Below are positions 14,326 through 23,590 of a stretch of DNA of 64,000 nucleotides, piece after piece. How positions within the stretch are numbered: position 1 is the stretch's first letter; the number at the start of each line of letters is the position of its first letter. Source of the DNA: Clostridia bacterium (lineage in GTDB: Bacteria; Bacillota; Clostridia; Acetivibrionales; DSM-2933); contig JAOABQ010000077.1 of assembly GCA_026418275.1 (NCBI GenBank), forward strand, positions 182,507 through 246,506, given 5' to 3'. The position numbers and the translations under genes were made by a program. The notes under the pieces are model-generated. The model was not told where the DNA came from. It saw nothing but the letters and a program-made list of their open reading frames with translations, and ran no database searches.

Positions 14326-16215
14326 ATGCAGCTTCAGTTGACAAAGAGAAGAGAAAAAATGGCTTGGATATTGGTTTTAATTCTATGTTTTCAAATGATT
14401 CCGGCCAGCGTATTTTCCGATGGAGGAAATACCGTCAAAGCTCAAGAAAGGCTTAGCAGCGCTGTGGCACTCTATATCGGAAATTCAACAGCTTTCAAAA
14501 ACAATATTAAAATGCAGATTGATCCTGATAATGCATCTGTAAAGCCATTCATCAGCAACAGCAGGACGATGGTACCCATCCGTTTTATCGCCGAAAGCCT
14601 GGGTGTAAAGGTAGGTTGGGATAAGAAAACCCAGACTGTCACATTAACAAAAGGTTCAAGCACCATTAAAATGATTGTTGGAAATCGTACTATGAAGGTA
14701 AACAATAAAAATAAAGCCTTGGATGCCTCACCCGTTATCAGTGCCAATAGAACTTTTCTGCCATTGAGAGCGGTATCGGAAGCCTTGGGTAATAAAGTAT
14801 TCTATCACAATGGATTAATTATCATCAGCAATAAAGACAATATTTTAAATGCAAAGACTGAGCTTCCCCTGATCAATGAAATCATCAATTGGTTTCCCGG
14901 TAATTCCAAATTGACACCCAAGGAAATAGCTGCATTTGATAAAAGCGTAGTCGTACTCATTTCCCATGGAGAAAAAGAAACATTCGATTCACAAGGAAGT
15001 GCCTTTTGTGTAGCCAAAGGAGTATTTGCAACCAACTACCATGTTATAGAAGACGGTATCCGTTTTGAAATTATAACCCAGGATGGAAAAAGCCATGCAG
15101 TTGAAGGTATTGTTGCAATCGATGAAAGTGCGGATATTGCCCTTGTGAAAACTAAAGAACTACTGAATATACCGCCTCTCAGAATCGGCAACGTCTCTAT
15201 GATAGAAAAAGGAGATTCTATCGTGACAATTGGAACTCCTGAAGGTCTTCAAAATACTATATCTGAAGGGATTGTCAGTGCCATTAGAGAGGAAGGAGAT
15301 ACTAAACTGATTCAAATTACTGCTCCCATCACCCACGGCAGTTCGGGAGGACCCTTATTCAATATGCAAGGTTATGTTGTTGGGATCAATACCATGGGAT
15401 ACGGCGAAGGAAACTTAAACTTTTCCGTCCCTATTGATTATGCCAAGACATGGATTGATGAACTTCTAGGTATGAATTTTTCTGAAATTGGGGTGTTGAC
15501 CCAAGAAGAGCTAAATCCGATGGACAGTAGTGTAAGTAACAGTGAGTTGACATCTCTTGTGAATCACTCCATCAATGCCATGCAAAATGAGAATGCCAAC
15601 GCATATATGGATATCAGAATCCTTGATGATGAAGAGAAAAAAGTAAGGGAAGAAGCATTACAAAAAATTTTCCGCGAGTATGATTTTATGTATCATGTGG
15701 AAGAAGTCAGGGTTCTTTCAAAAACCAAAACCGATGCAAAATTAAGATATTCATATTCTGTAAGAAAAAAGAGTGGGCCGGATTTTAAAGACACCAGGTT
15801 TCATATGAAATGTTTTCTCAGGAAGGAAAACGCCAGTTGGAAAATTGCTTATGAAGAAATCATGCAAATAGAAGACCTGCCGCCTCTTAATACCCCGGCT
15901 GCTACCAGCACACCGGTGCCTACAGCCACTCAACGGCCTACAGCGACACCAACACCGGTTGTATGGACAAATACCCAAACTCCCGCTCCGAGTTCCACTG
16001 CAACACCTACACCAACCAATATACCCACAAACACACCTACACCCACTCCTACAGCTGTAAACGGGACCTACCCTTCATGGGATTCCAATAATCACAGTTA
16101 TAGAATTGGGGACCGGGTATCCTATGAAGGACATAATTATGAATGTACCTTCGCCCATGCATCCAATATCGCTTGGACACCCGTGTTTGCAGTAACACTG
16201 TGGAAGAGGATTTAA
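14326..16215 (+). CDS. Secreted trypsin-like serine protease with copper-amine-oxidase-N domain and chitin-binding-type tail
   Basis: The 629-aa product has an N-terminal signal (about 1-40). A copper amine oxidase N-like domain spans about 58-168 (VPIRFIAESLGVKVGWD, then LPLRAVSEALG). An HtrA/S1C-type protease domain spans about 200-385, with H239 in ATNYHV, D270 in ADIALV and S340 in HGSSGGPL. About 400-515 looks like an NTF2-like alpha/beta domain. A Thr/Pro linker spans about 522-575, and a CBM5/12-like module (YPSWDSNNHSYRIGDRVSY, then WTP) lies at about 580-629. No PDZ domain is visible. GGGGGAAAGG precedes the ATG at 14326; Met-12 is a less likely start. The copper-amine-oxidase-N domain occurs in many clostridial exoproteins and probably holds the protein at the wall. 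The substrate is unknown. Confidence 0.88.
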   Translation: MQLQLTKRREKMAWILVLILCFQMIPASVFSDGGNTVKAQERLSSAVALYIGNSTAFKNNIKMQIDPDNASVKPFISNSRTMVPIRFIAESLGVKVGWDKKTQTVTLTKGSSTIKMIVGNRTMKVNNKNKALDASPVISANRTFLPLRAVSEALGNKVFYHNGLIIISNKDNILNAKTELPLINEIINWFPGNSKLTPKEIAAFDKSVVVLISHGEKETFDSQGSAFCVAKGVFATNYHVIEDGIRFEIITQDGKSHAVEGIVAIDESADIALVKTKELLNIPPLRIGNVSMIEKGDSIVTIGTPEGLQNTISEGIVSAIREEGDTKLIQITAPITHGSSGGPLFNMQGYVVGINTMGYGEGNLNFSVPIDYAKTWIDELLGMNFSEIGVLTQEELNPMDSSVSNSELTSLVNHSINAMQNENANAYMDIRILDDEEKKVREEALQKIFREYDFMYHVEEVRVLSKTKTDAKLRYSYSVRKKSGPDFKDTRFHMKCFLRKENASWKIAYEEIMQIEDLPPLNTPAATSTPVPTATQRPTATPTPVVWTNTQTPAPSSTATPTPTNIPTNTPTPTPTAVNGTYPSWDSNNHSYRIGDRVSYEGHNYECTFAHASNIAWTPVFAVTLWKRI

Positions 16216-16220
16216 TTTTA

Positions 16221-16263
16221 AACCAGCATACCTTGAACTGGCTCCAAGGTATGCTGGTTTTAG
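16221..16263 (+). terminator. Rho-independent terminator after the protease gene
   Basis: A perfect 15-bp stem, AACCAGCATACCTTG against CAAGGTATGCTGGTT with a 9-nt loop, ends in TTTT. It begins 5 bp after the protease stop codon. Confidence 0.8.
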
Positions 16264-16343
16264 GAAATCAAAAATTATGTATAATAACTGTACAAGCATA
16301 CCTAGCATTTTACAGGTTAATTAATTTAACTCGATGTGCCAGC

Positions 16344-16374
16344 TAGGTTTATTAGATGGAAAGAACATATGCGA
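16344..16374 (+). repeat. Fragment of the MITE-like element (copy C)
   Basis: TAGGTTTATTAGATGGAAAG followed by AACATATGCG matches one arm end of the element at 12841-13008 and 47582-47751. The other arm is not recognisable nearby, so this is a solo end or a decayed copy. It lies in the 297-bp gap between the protease and DUF3810 genes. Confidence 0.5.
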
Positions 16375-16512
16375 GGCACAAACAGAGGAAGTGCATTTTT
16401 AACACTTTTAAACTTAAAATTTGTTGTGTTAAAAAGCACTAGCATAACAAATTAATTGTAATTTATTCAATTGAAGACAACAAAGTACCCATGCGGTTAA
16501 AAGAGGTATCCT

Positions 16513-17613
16513 ATGAAAACAATTAATAAGTACAAAAAATTAATGATGTTCCTGCTGCTTCCTTTAGGAATACTGCTATTCATACTTTCTTCCTATTTTC
16601 CTGCGTTGGTTGAAAATATCTATTCAAATTTAATTTATAGATTCATTGCTCAAATCATAAGCCTTATCACAGGCATATTTCCCATTTCGGCAGCCGAATT
16701 TCTGGTTGCAGCATTTCTCCTCTATGCATTTTGGAAAATCATTGACATGCTTGTGAAAACCTTTAAAGATCCTAATGGCAGAAAGTTACTTTGGAAAAAA
16801 TTTATCGCCAATACCTTAGCATATACCGGTGTCCTCTATTTTACCTTTTTAACGGTATGGGGCTTTAATTACCACCGTCTCCCCTTTTCCAAGGTTGCAG
16901 GGTTTGATACAAAACCGGCTTCTACAAAGGAACTCGGGGACCTTTGTGAAGATCTTTTAATCCGAACCAACAGTTTAAGGACGATGGTTAAGGAAAATGC
17001 CAAAGGGGTTATGAAGCTTCCGGAGGGCAAAACAGAAGCTGCAAAAAAAGCTTATAAAGGTTTTGAGGAAGCTTCCAAGATCTACCCCGTTTTTAAAGGA
17101 AGCTACGGAAGGCCTAAGGAAGTTATTTTCTCCCAAGCCATGTCATGGACCGGAATCGGGGGAATCTATTTTCCATTTACCGCAGAAGCCAATGTAAACG
17201 CGGATCTTCCGGATTCAAGCTTTCCTGCCACCCTATGCCATGAAATGGCACATCAGCGCGGATTCCCAAGGGAGGATGAGGCCAATTATATTGCCTATTT
17301 AGCTTGCAAAAATCATCCCGATGTTGAGTTCCAGTACTCCGGAACACTGCTGGCTTTAAATTACTCCATGGGTTCTCTCAGCCAATATGACCGTAAAAGG
17401 TTTGATGCAATTCGAAAAAGATATAGCCCGGGGCTTTTAAGGGATCTGACTGCCGCCAACAATTTCTGGAAGCAATACCAAGGCAGATTGCAAAAGGTTG
17501 CATCAAAAGTAAACAACGCGTATCTCAAGGCCAATATGCAAAAGGATGGTGTTCACAGTTACGGCAGAATGGTAGATTTGCTTTTGGCAGAATACAAGAC
17601 AAGAAATAAGTAA
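16513..17613 (+). CDS. DUF3810-family membrane protein, putative zinc metallopeptidase
   Basis: The 366-aa protein has three hydrophobic segments near the N-terminus (about 10-33, 42-82 and 100-118) followed by a large soluble domain. H243-E-M-A-H247 followed by E256 in EDEANY fits an HExxH zinc-binding motif with a downstream acidic ligand. The LCHEMAHQRGFPREDEANYI stretch is typical of DUF3810, whose enzymatic role is not established to my knowledge. AAGAGG lies before the ATG. The gene stands alone, with 155 bp before the next one. Confidence 0.8.
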   Translation: MKTINKYKKLMMFLLLPLGILLFILSSYFPALVENIYSNLIYRFIAQIISLITGIFPISAAEFLVAAFLLYAFWKIIDMLVKTFKDPNGRKLLWKKFIANTLAYTGVLYFTFLTVWGFNYHRLPFSKVAGFDTKPASTKELGDLCEDLLIRTNSLRTMVKENAKGVMKLPEGKTEAAKKAYKGFEEASKIYPVFKGSYGRPKEVIFSQAMSWTGIGGIYFPFTAEANVNADLPDSSFPATLCHEMAHQRGFPREDEANYIAYLACKNHPDVEFQYSGTLLALNYSMGSLSQYDRKRFDAIRKRYSPGLLRDLTAANNFWKQYQGRLQKVASKVNNAYLKANMQKDGVHSYGRMVDLLLAEYKTRNK

Positions 17614-17768
17614 ACTCATTAGAATTGTATCAAAAATACAACCCTTGCGTTACTCCACAAATAAAAGGGTGTGACATTTTACACAAATATTTATGCAATT
17701 GAATATATATCCCAATCCAGTGAATAAATTATTATAAAGACATAACCGTTGTCATGTGAGGGGCTACA

Positions 17769-18719
17769 ATGAATAAAAAAATCATTCTAATACTATTCAT
17801 TTTAATTATTGCCAGTTGGGCAGGGAATATAGTCTACTATCATTCCCAATTGCTTCCGGAGCCGCTGTTTTTAAAGCATTACTACCAGATCTCCGCTTGG
17901 CGTATAAGCAATAATGTGGGTTTCACCTATATCATTAATAAAAACAGGAATTTGGATGTTGTAGGGATAGAACTTCCCGGAATAGGATATTACCCAATTC
18001 AAAACAATCAACAAAATATAATGCCTGGAATCACTTTTTCAACCTTTACAAATCAGGAATTTGTTTTTACCCATCATATTTTAAAAAAAGTTATACTCCC
18101 TATTACTGAGGATGATGTAAAGAAAGCTTTAACCCAGGGTCAAGATGAATATGTAACAAAGGAGATTATTGTCCATTATAGCAATGGAGATCGCAAAACA
18201 ATTGGCATAGGAGAAATCTGCATCTATAAAGATACTCCTTGGGAGAATCATCTTTTCGCCAACTTCTCAAACTATGGCAGTAATTCCAGCGCAGGAAAAA
18301 CTTTGGCTAGCCCCATTGAGGCTATTAAGGTTAAAGGCCTTGAGATACGTTATAAAGAACTGCTCTCCAGCATTTTAAACGTATACGTGGATCACTCCAA
18401 AGACATTCCAGCCTCCGCTGCCTTAAAACCTGTAGACCGTAGTACCCCCCTAGTAATTAGATTACCAGGTGTCAAGCTTTCGGCACAGCCTTTCCCTATC
18501 AAACTTAGTCCAAGTGATTCCTTTGGTATTAACTACGATTTTGCTTTCTATGGCCAAAACAGCGCTTTAGCCTACAATTGCTATCAAATCGATTACCAGT
18601 TGGCCCTAGAAAGAAAAACCGGCAAAATTCAAAAGGAATCTTTCGGCTGTTTTCAATACACCCCTGAGCTTCACGACAAAAACATTAAGAAATATATAGA
18701 GAGCAGGAGGAAGGGTTAA
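17769..18719 (+). CDS. Membrane-anchored exported protein of unknown function, 316 aa
   Basis: The product has one hydrophobic N-terminal segment (about 4-22) after a short positive head, then an all-extracytoplasmic soluble region rich in beta-type sequence. I recognise no domain. GAGGGG lies 6 nt before the ATG. Its stop codon overlaps the start of the next gene (TAATG), so the two are probably translated together. The pair precedes an ABC exporter pair on the same strand and may belong to the same transcript. Confidence 0.7.
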   Translation: MNKKIILILFILIIASWAGNIVYYHSQLLPEPLFLKHYYQISAWRISNNVGFTYIINKNRNLDVVGIELPGIGYYPIQNNQQNIMPGITFSTFTNQEFVFTHHILKKVILPITEDDVKKALTQGQDEYVTKEIIVHYSNGDRKTIGIGEICIYKDTPWENHLFANFSNYGSNSSAGKTLASPIEAIKVKGLEIRYKELLSSILNVYVDHSKDIPASAALKPVDRSTPLVIRLPGVKLSAQPFPIKLSPSDSFGINYDFAFYGQNSALAYNCYQIDYQLALERKTGKIQKESFGCFQYTPELHDKNIKKYIESRRKG

Positions 18720-19336
18720 TGCTATATTCTTACTATCATAAGCTTTTTTGGGGCTTCATTTTACTCCTCATCGATATAAGAATTCAAAACGTTGATGTTC
18801 TGCCCGACTTTATCGGTTATATTTTAATTACTTATGGGCTTACAAAACTGGCTTTGCAGCATCCATCCTTTGGAAAAGCACGTTATGGATCCTTCCTGCT
18901 CATATTTTTCTCACTGCCGGAAGTATACCAAGTGACTTTCCAATCTTCAGAAATGGGCTATTCAAACACCCTTATCTATATGATGATTTTCTCACTCATT
19001 TTATCCTTTATACACCTGGGAATGGTATATTTTATTTTCCAGGCAATCATAGACTTATCCATGAAAAACGGCAGGAACGATTTGTCTTCGAGGGCTAAAA
19101 TCAGGCTTAACGCCTATTTTATAATTTACTTCCTTTCTCTCTTTTCCACTCCCTTTTCTATCAATATAAATAATGATTATATGTTATTCTTTTTTATTCC
19201 TTTGATTCCTATCTTTATTGTAGAACTGCTATTGATAGGGCTCATCAGGACAGCACGGGACACTTTCTCCACTTCTGATCCAAACTCACCCGAGGCTCCG
19301 TTTATAAATTTTCCGTTGATACTCAAAAGGAAGTAG
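18719..19336 (+). CDS. Integral membrane protein of unknown function, 205 aa
   Basis: The sequence is largely hydrophobic with about six predicted membrane segments (for example about 8-22, 24-42, 57-75, 85-110, 128-145 and 150-175) and a short hydrophilic C-terminus. The ATG overlaps the preceding stop in TAATG, and AGGAGGAAGGG lies just before it. I do not recognise a family. Its position suggests a partner of the upstream membrane-anchored protein. The 3-prime end overlaps another open frame with coding-like composition. Confidence 0.65.
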   Translation: MLYSYYHKLFWGFILLLIDIRIQNVDVLPDFIGYILITYGLTKLALQHPSFGKARYGSFLLIFFSLPEVYQVTFQSSEMGYSNTLIYMMIFSLILSFIHLGMVYFIFQAIIDLSMKNGRNDLSSRAKIRLNAYFIIYFLSLFSTPFSININNDYMLFFFIPLIPIFIVELLLIGLIRTARDTFSTSDPNSPEAPFINFPLILKRK

Positions 19337-19530
19337 GCTTTTATCTTTGGACCGGATCTTTTAAACATAAACGTGTCGGGTTAAAAGGTCCAAAACTTGA
19401 AAACATGCTTTTACTCAATGAAAAATCAACAAACTCAGAGATAACTTTAACGTTGGAAAAAGGAAATTATGAAATCGTTTTATCCAATGATAAAATATCC
19501 TCCAACCTTTATATCTATATGAAAAAATAA
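19279..19530 (+). pseudogene. Coding-like reading frame without a start, possible gene remnant
   Basis: A frame different from the preceding gene stays open for 83 codons after a TGA at 19276 and ends at TAA 19530. It reads SVYKFSVDTQKEVGFYLWTG, then SEITLTLEKGNYEIVLSND, then NLYIYMKK, which looks like the beta-rich tail of an exported protein. No ATG, GTG or TTG with a ribosome binding site is present near its beginning. It may be the 3-prime end of a gene fused by deletion or frameshift to the 205-aa gene, or a coincidence. Confidence 0.4.
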
Positions 19531-19549
19531 GAAAACGGGGTGAATCGAA

Positions 19550-20398
19550 ATGATTGAAGTGATAGATCTGCAAAAAAACTATGAAACCAAGACAGCTTTA
19601 AAAGGAATCAGCTTCAAGGTAAACCAGGGAGAAATATTCGGTTTTTTAGGCCCCAATGGTGCGGGCAAAACTACCACTTTGAAAATTCTGACCGGAAATC
19701 TCCTTCCAAGCTATGGAACAGCCCGGGTTATGGGGTTTGATACAATATGCGAAAGAACGAAAATTCAAAAGGACATGGGAATTGTTCCGGAGAACGCGAA
19801 TCTTTATGAGCGGCTTAGTATCTATCAAAACCTACTATTCTTCTGTAATCTTTACGGAAGCGATAAAAAAAATATTGATCATTATCTTGAGCAGGTGGGC
19901 CTCCTCAAAGAAAAAAATACTCAGGTAAAAAAGCTTTCAAAGGGAATGAAGCAGCGGGTCTTACTGGTTAGAGCACTTATCCATGAGCCCAAGGTTTTAT
20001 TTCTGGATGAGCCTACCTCCGGACTGGACCCGGCCTCCTCAGAAACCATACATAAAATGCTTTCCAGCCTTAATGAAAAAGGCATTACCATCCTCCTAAC
20101 ATCTCATAATATGGAGGAGGTTGACCGGCTCTGCCACAGGGTCGCTTTTTTGGACGGCGGCTCCATCGTTGCTGACGGTTCTCCAAGTGCATTAAAGCTT
20201 AAATATTCCGATCATAAGATGAAAGTACTCTATGATGAAAGCGGTGTCCTCAAAGAAAAGCTCCTTAGCCTATCAGGGGAAGAAAGTGCCAAATGTATGG
20301 CCGTCTGGCTTTCGGAAGGGAAAGTGAAATCGGTTCATTCCTGCGAGCCAACACTTTCGGATATTTTTGTAAAAGTAACAGGGAGGGATTTTGTATGA
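19550..20398 (+). CDS. ABC transporter ATP-binding protein (ABC-2 exporter type)
   Basis: The 282-aa protein carries Walker A GPNGAGKTT at 34-42, the signature KLSKGMKQR near 130, Walker B VLFLDEPTSGLD near 150, and the H-loop in LLTSHNMEEVDRL. The C-terminal 70 residues are an extra domain of the type seen in export ATPases with ABC-2 permeases. Its end overlaps the permease start (ATGA), so the two genes are translationally coupled. The substrate cannot be read from the sequence. Confidence 0.92.
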   Translation: MIEVIDLQKNYETKTALKGISFKVNQGEIFGFLGPNGAGKTTTLKILTGNLLPSYGTARVMGFDTICERTKIQKDMGIVPENANLYERLSIYQNLLFFCNLYGSDKKNIDHYLEQVGLLKEKNTQVKKLSKGMKQRVLLVRALIHEPKVLFLDEPTSGLDPASSETIHKMLSSLNEKGITILLTSHNMEEVDRLCHRVAFLDGGSIVADGSPSALKLKYSDHKMKVLYDESGVLKEKLLSLSGEESAKCMAVWLSEGKVKSVHSCEPTLSDIFVKVTGRDFV

Positions 20399-21099
20399 AT
20401 GTAAAAAGAGTGCACGCTATTTTTATTAAAGAGCTTCAGGATATCCGGTCAAATTTGAATGTACTTGCAATGTTTTTAATTCCCATTATCTTTACCCTCA
20501 TATACGGTAAGCTCATTCCCGATACTCCTAAAGGGTTTGGATTAGGTTTTGGGCTATTATCCCTTATGGTCATGGTGGATATGTTCGTACCTGCCATGTT
20601 GATTGCTGAGGAAAAGGAAAAAAAGACACTGGGTGTACTTATGCTTTCTCCTGCTACTCCCCTGGAAGTTTTCACCGGGAAAGGCCTCCTAACCTTTGTC
20701 CTTACCCTTGTTTCCACCTTTGTTCTCATGGCCATTGATCAAAATAACTGGGAACACCTGGCGGTTATTCTTTCAGGTACAATCTTGACTTCTATTACCT
20801 GTATGTTCTTAGGAATGATAATTGGCCTCCTGTCACAAAACCAAATGGCTACCGGAATCATATCCTTTCCCATCATGCTCCCTCTTTATATGCTTCCGAT
20901 GCTCTCACAGATCGGGGAAACCATGCAATTTCTCTCAAACTTGACTCCCACCCATCACTATTTTAAAATACTGGAACTTGGGATAGATCTAAACAAGGGT
21001 TTTGCTGCAATATTGCCACACCTTGGAGTTATTGCAGGCAGCTTACTGATGTGCCTTGCAGTTTTGCTCCTCGTATATAGGAAAAGGGGCTTGGAGTGA
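20395..21099 (+). CDS. ABC-2 type transporter permease
   Basis: I place the start at the ATG at 20395, overlapping the ATPase stop with GGGAGG 8 nt upstream, giving 234 aa (a longer frame extends upstream without a better site). About six membrane segments are visible. The first cytoplasmic region contains EEKEKKTLGVLMLSPATPLE, the typical ABC-2 permease motif between the early membrane helices. It forms the exporter with the ATPase just upstream. Confidence 0.88.
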   Translation: MNVKRVHAIFIKELQDIRSNLNVLAMFLIPIIFTLIYGKLIPDTPKGFGLGFGLLSLMVMVDMFVPAMLIAEEKEKKTLGVLMLSPATPLEVFTGKGLLTFVLTLVSTFVLMAIDQNNWEHLAVILSGTILTSITCMFLGMIIGLLSQNQMATGIISFPIMLPLYMLPMLSQIGETMQFLSNLTPTHHYFKILELGIDLNKGFAAILPHLGVIAGSLLMCLAVLLLVYRKRGLE

Positions 21100-21108
21100 T
21101 ATGAAGAA

Positions 21109-21147
21109 AAGACGGGAAGCCTCCCATGCTGAAGGCTTTCCGTCTTT
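21109..21147. terminator. Bidirectional terminator between convergent genes
   Basis: AAGACGGGAAGCCT pairs with AGGCTTTCCGTCTT (one G-T pair) around a 10-nt loop, with TTT on one side and TTTTCTT on the other. It lies between the ABC permease and the oppositely oriented glycosyltransferase gene. Confidence 0.75.
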
Positions 21148-21155
21148 AAACCAAA

Positions 21156-22343
21156 TTACCCTTTAACCCCGAAACGTTTTCCCTCTTTCAGCAAATCATT
21201 GGAGTACATAGTACCTCTCCAAATCACACCGCCTCTTTTAACCCCCAAGTAGCCCGCCCTTAAAAGAAAAAATATGAAAATGAGTGAGCCTAATGGATAA
21301 CAAGCCGCAGGCAATACTGAGTATCTGGCCCACCGGTTCATTGATGCGTAGCCTATGATATTCAGCAGCAAAATTGTCATACCAATGATTTTCAGAACGC
21401 TGTTTGAAAGAAGCAGGACTGCAATAAAGGGCATGACATCTAATAGAAAAATACATAGACTAATGAGACACGGCTTGAGCATGCTAAAATTGCCGAAATG
21501 GGTAAACATAATCTTCTCTAAACCAACCATCATCTCACGCACCGAAGAGTAATAAGAAAGCTCAACCTGCTCCAAACCATTAAGTACAGAACACTTGGCC
21601 CCCGAATCCTTCATCATCGCGCCCAAACCCATATCATCCGCCAATTCAAGTCTTAGCCACTCAAAACCTTTTGTTTTTAAAAAGCTGCTTCTTTTTACAA
21701 AATTAAAGGCGCCAACCCCTATGGATACCTTGGACTTAGGATTTTCAACCGCCCATATTTGACCTCCCGTCAAGTATACTATACGAATAAAATAGGACAG
21801 AATCGTATCAACCAAAAAACCGGAAGGCCATATTTGCGGCAAAACTGCCAAGAACTCTATTCCTTTTTCATTACAGTAGGAAACCACCTTATTTAAAACA
21901 CCGGGCCTCACATGTACATCCGCATCACTAAATAAAATCCACTCTCCGGATGCAGCCAACGCTCCTTTATGAAGCGCATACAGTTTTCCAAGCCAGCCTT
22001 CGGGAAGCGCCTTAATATGAACAGTCTTAATACGGGAATCCTCTTCGGCTATTCTATCGATAATTTCTCCGGTAGAATCTATGGAACGGTCATTGATTAA
22101 TATGATTTCAAGATTTGGATAATCATCTTTGAGGCGCGACCTGACAGCCTCTTCAATATGTGCTTCCTCATTGCAAGCCGGAATGACAATTGAGATTTTA
22201 GGAAATTTTTCAAGAGTTTTTTCTTCCAGTTCCTTTATTTTCGGTAATGAAACCCTTATTCGGATAAAAAGAATAAACTGTGAAAAACTGTATAGCATCC
22301 CCAAAACGATTATACCTGATAAGAGTATGTCAAAAAGCTTCAT
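21156..22343 (-). CDS. Membrane glycosyltransferase family 2 (HpnB/CrtQ-like)
   Basis: The 395-aa protein starts with a membrane segment (about 4-27). The GT2 catalytic domain follows: VIPACNEEAHIEEA at 53-66, INDRSIDSTGEII at 83-95, PEGWLGKLYALHKG at 114-127 and FSDADVHV at 138-145 (the D-x-D type metal site). Three or so membrane segments lie near 285-365. The GWLGK motif and the C-terminal membrane anchor are shared with hopanoid- or carotenoid-associated transferases such as HpnB and CrtQ. No lipid-pathway genes are nearby, so the acceptor is unknown. It probably acts at the inner face of the membrane. Confidence 0.82.
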   Translation of the reverse strand: MKLFDILLSGIIVLGMLYSFSQFILFIRIRVSLPKIKELEEKTLEKFPKISIVIPACNEEAHIEEAVRSRLKDDYPNLEIILINDRSIDSTGEIIDRIAEEDSRIKTVHIKALPEGWLGKLYALHKGALAASGEWILFSDADVHVRPGVLNKVVSYCNEKGIEFLAVLPQIWPSGFLVDTILSYFIRIVYLTGGQIWAVENPKSKVSIGVGAFNFVKRSSFLKTKGFEWLRLELADDMGLGAMMKDSGAKCSVLNGLEQVELSYYSSVREMMVGLEKIMFTHFGNFSMLKPCLISLCIFLLDVMPFIAVLLLSNSVLKIIGMTILLLNIIGYASMNRWARYSVLPAACYPLGSLIFIFFLLRAGYLGVKRGGVIWRGTMYSNDLLKEGKRFGVKG

Positions 22344-22592
22344 GTATTTCCCCCCTACTACATTCTAAAACAAATGCAAAATAGAACTTTAAACACATCT
22401 TTAATATTATAACTTAGTATTAAATGGAAATAAAGTAATAATATACACATCTAATCTGTCTCTGTTTTTAAATTTTTTATAAGAGTTTATAAAATTTTTA
22501 GATTTGTTTTATTGGTGTTTTAGGATTGAAGGGTAGAATGAAAACATAGAAGGTTTGCAAGCTTTCAAAAAATAAAAAGGAGTGTAAAAAAA

Positions 22593-23498
22593 ATGCGTAA
22601 AAAACTACTTGTTACATGTTTGGCAGTTTCCCTCGGTATTGTCCTCTTATTCACATCAGCCTTTGCAGGAGCTACGTCCAATGCAGGCTACGACCTTTTA
22701 AAAGATGCATGGAAAAACAGTCAAAATCTTAAAAGCTTCACTGCTGATTTGAAATTTTCAGTAGACGATAACGGCAAGAATCTATTGAGTGCCCAAGGAA
22801 GTATAAAAGCCAGTAAAGACAAAGAATTAATGAGCGGCAAATTAAATATTGCAGCAGATGATGTAAAAAAAGCATTAGACGTATACTGTGGTGAAGACAA
22901 GTTCATCATCAAAGAGGAAAATAAAGAAGAGTATCAAGTCATTTCACATGATGAAAAACACAAAAACCGGTTCCGCAAACATCATGAAATGGAAAGTAAT
23001 AAAGATATGTCCGAAATCCATGAATTCTTGATGGATACGCTGGTGGGCAATTTAAAGAACCAAATCCAATCCCAAAAGACAAATACCGGCTCAAACAAAG
23101 TTGAGTTAGATCTTTCCGGCAGCCAAATCCCGGCCCCCCTCAACACACTCATTTCCCTGGGAATTAAAAATAAAGGGGAAAAACACAAGGAAATGCAAAA
23201 GGATTGTCCCATCCTGGGTATTGATCTGTCAAAAACCCATCCTGAATTAGAAAAGGATATCCGTATTGCAAAAATCAATCTAAGTGCGGAAATAAATAAG
23301 GAAAGCTTTGTAGAAAAAACATCCGCCACTTTCATTATTACAGGAAAAGATGCACAAGGTAAAAAGCACGAAATTAAAATAAGCCTAAACATAAACTTAT
23401 CCGGCATCAACAGCACAACTCCGGATACGATAGATCTAACAGGCAAAAAAGTTATAAACATTGATCCGTCCAAAATCGGACACTGTGATAGCTTCTAA
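22593..23498 (+). CDS. Secreted protein of unknown function, 301 aa
   Basis: A clear signal peptide (1-26, ending SAFA) precedes a hydrophilic Lys-rich protein. The sequence YDLLKDAWKNSQNLKSFTAD then alternating strands (LNIAADDVKKALDVYCGEDKF) recalls LolA/LppX-like exported proteins that begin with a helix and then form a curved beta-sheet, but this is a weak impression. AAAAGGAGTG lies upstream of the ATG. A terminator-like hairpin stands between it and the downstream ABC transporter genes, so it may be co-regulated with them. Confidence 0.7.
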   Translation: MRKKLLVTCLAVSLGIVLLFTSAFAGATSNAGYDLLKDAWKNSQNLKSFTADLKFSVDDNGKNLLSAQGSIKASKDKELMSGKLNIAADDVKKALDVYCGEDKFIIKEENKEEYQVISHDEKHKNRFRKHHEMESNKDMSEIHEFLMDTLVGNLKNQIQSQKTNTGSNKVELDLSGSQIPAPLNTLISLGIKNKGEKHKEMQKDCPILGIDLSKTHPELEKDIRIAKINLSAEINKESFVEKTSATFIITGKDAQGKKHEIKISLNINLSGINSTTPDTIDLTGKKVINIDPSKIGHCDSF

Positions 23499-23536
23499 AA
23501 TTAAGGATTATGAAAATTTACTTTACCCCAACCAAT

Positions 23537-23575
23537 CCCTCCCTTTTCTCCCTGAAAAGGGAGGGGCTGTTTTAA
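23537..23575 (+). terminator. Terminator or attenuator upstream of the ABC/two-component operon
   Basis: CCCTCCCTTTTC pairs perfectly with GAAAAGGGAGGG around a 5-nt loop, followed by GCTGTTTTAA. It ends about 15 bp before the start of the next gene, whose ribosome binding site (AAAGGAG) lies directly after it. Partial readthrough could link the secreted-protein gene to the exporter operon. Confidence 0.65.
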
Positions 23576-23590
23576 GAAAGGAGCATAGCA

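Noticed and set aside
20293..20394. Longer N-terminus for the ABC permease
   Set aside because: The extension lies inside the ATPase gene in another frame; the ATG at 20395 has a good ribosome binding site and begins with a typical permease N-terminus.
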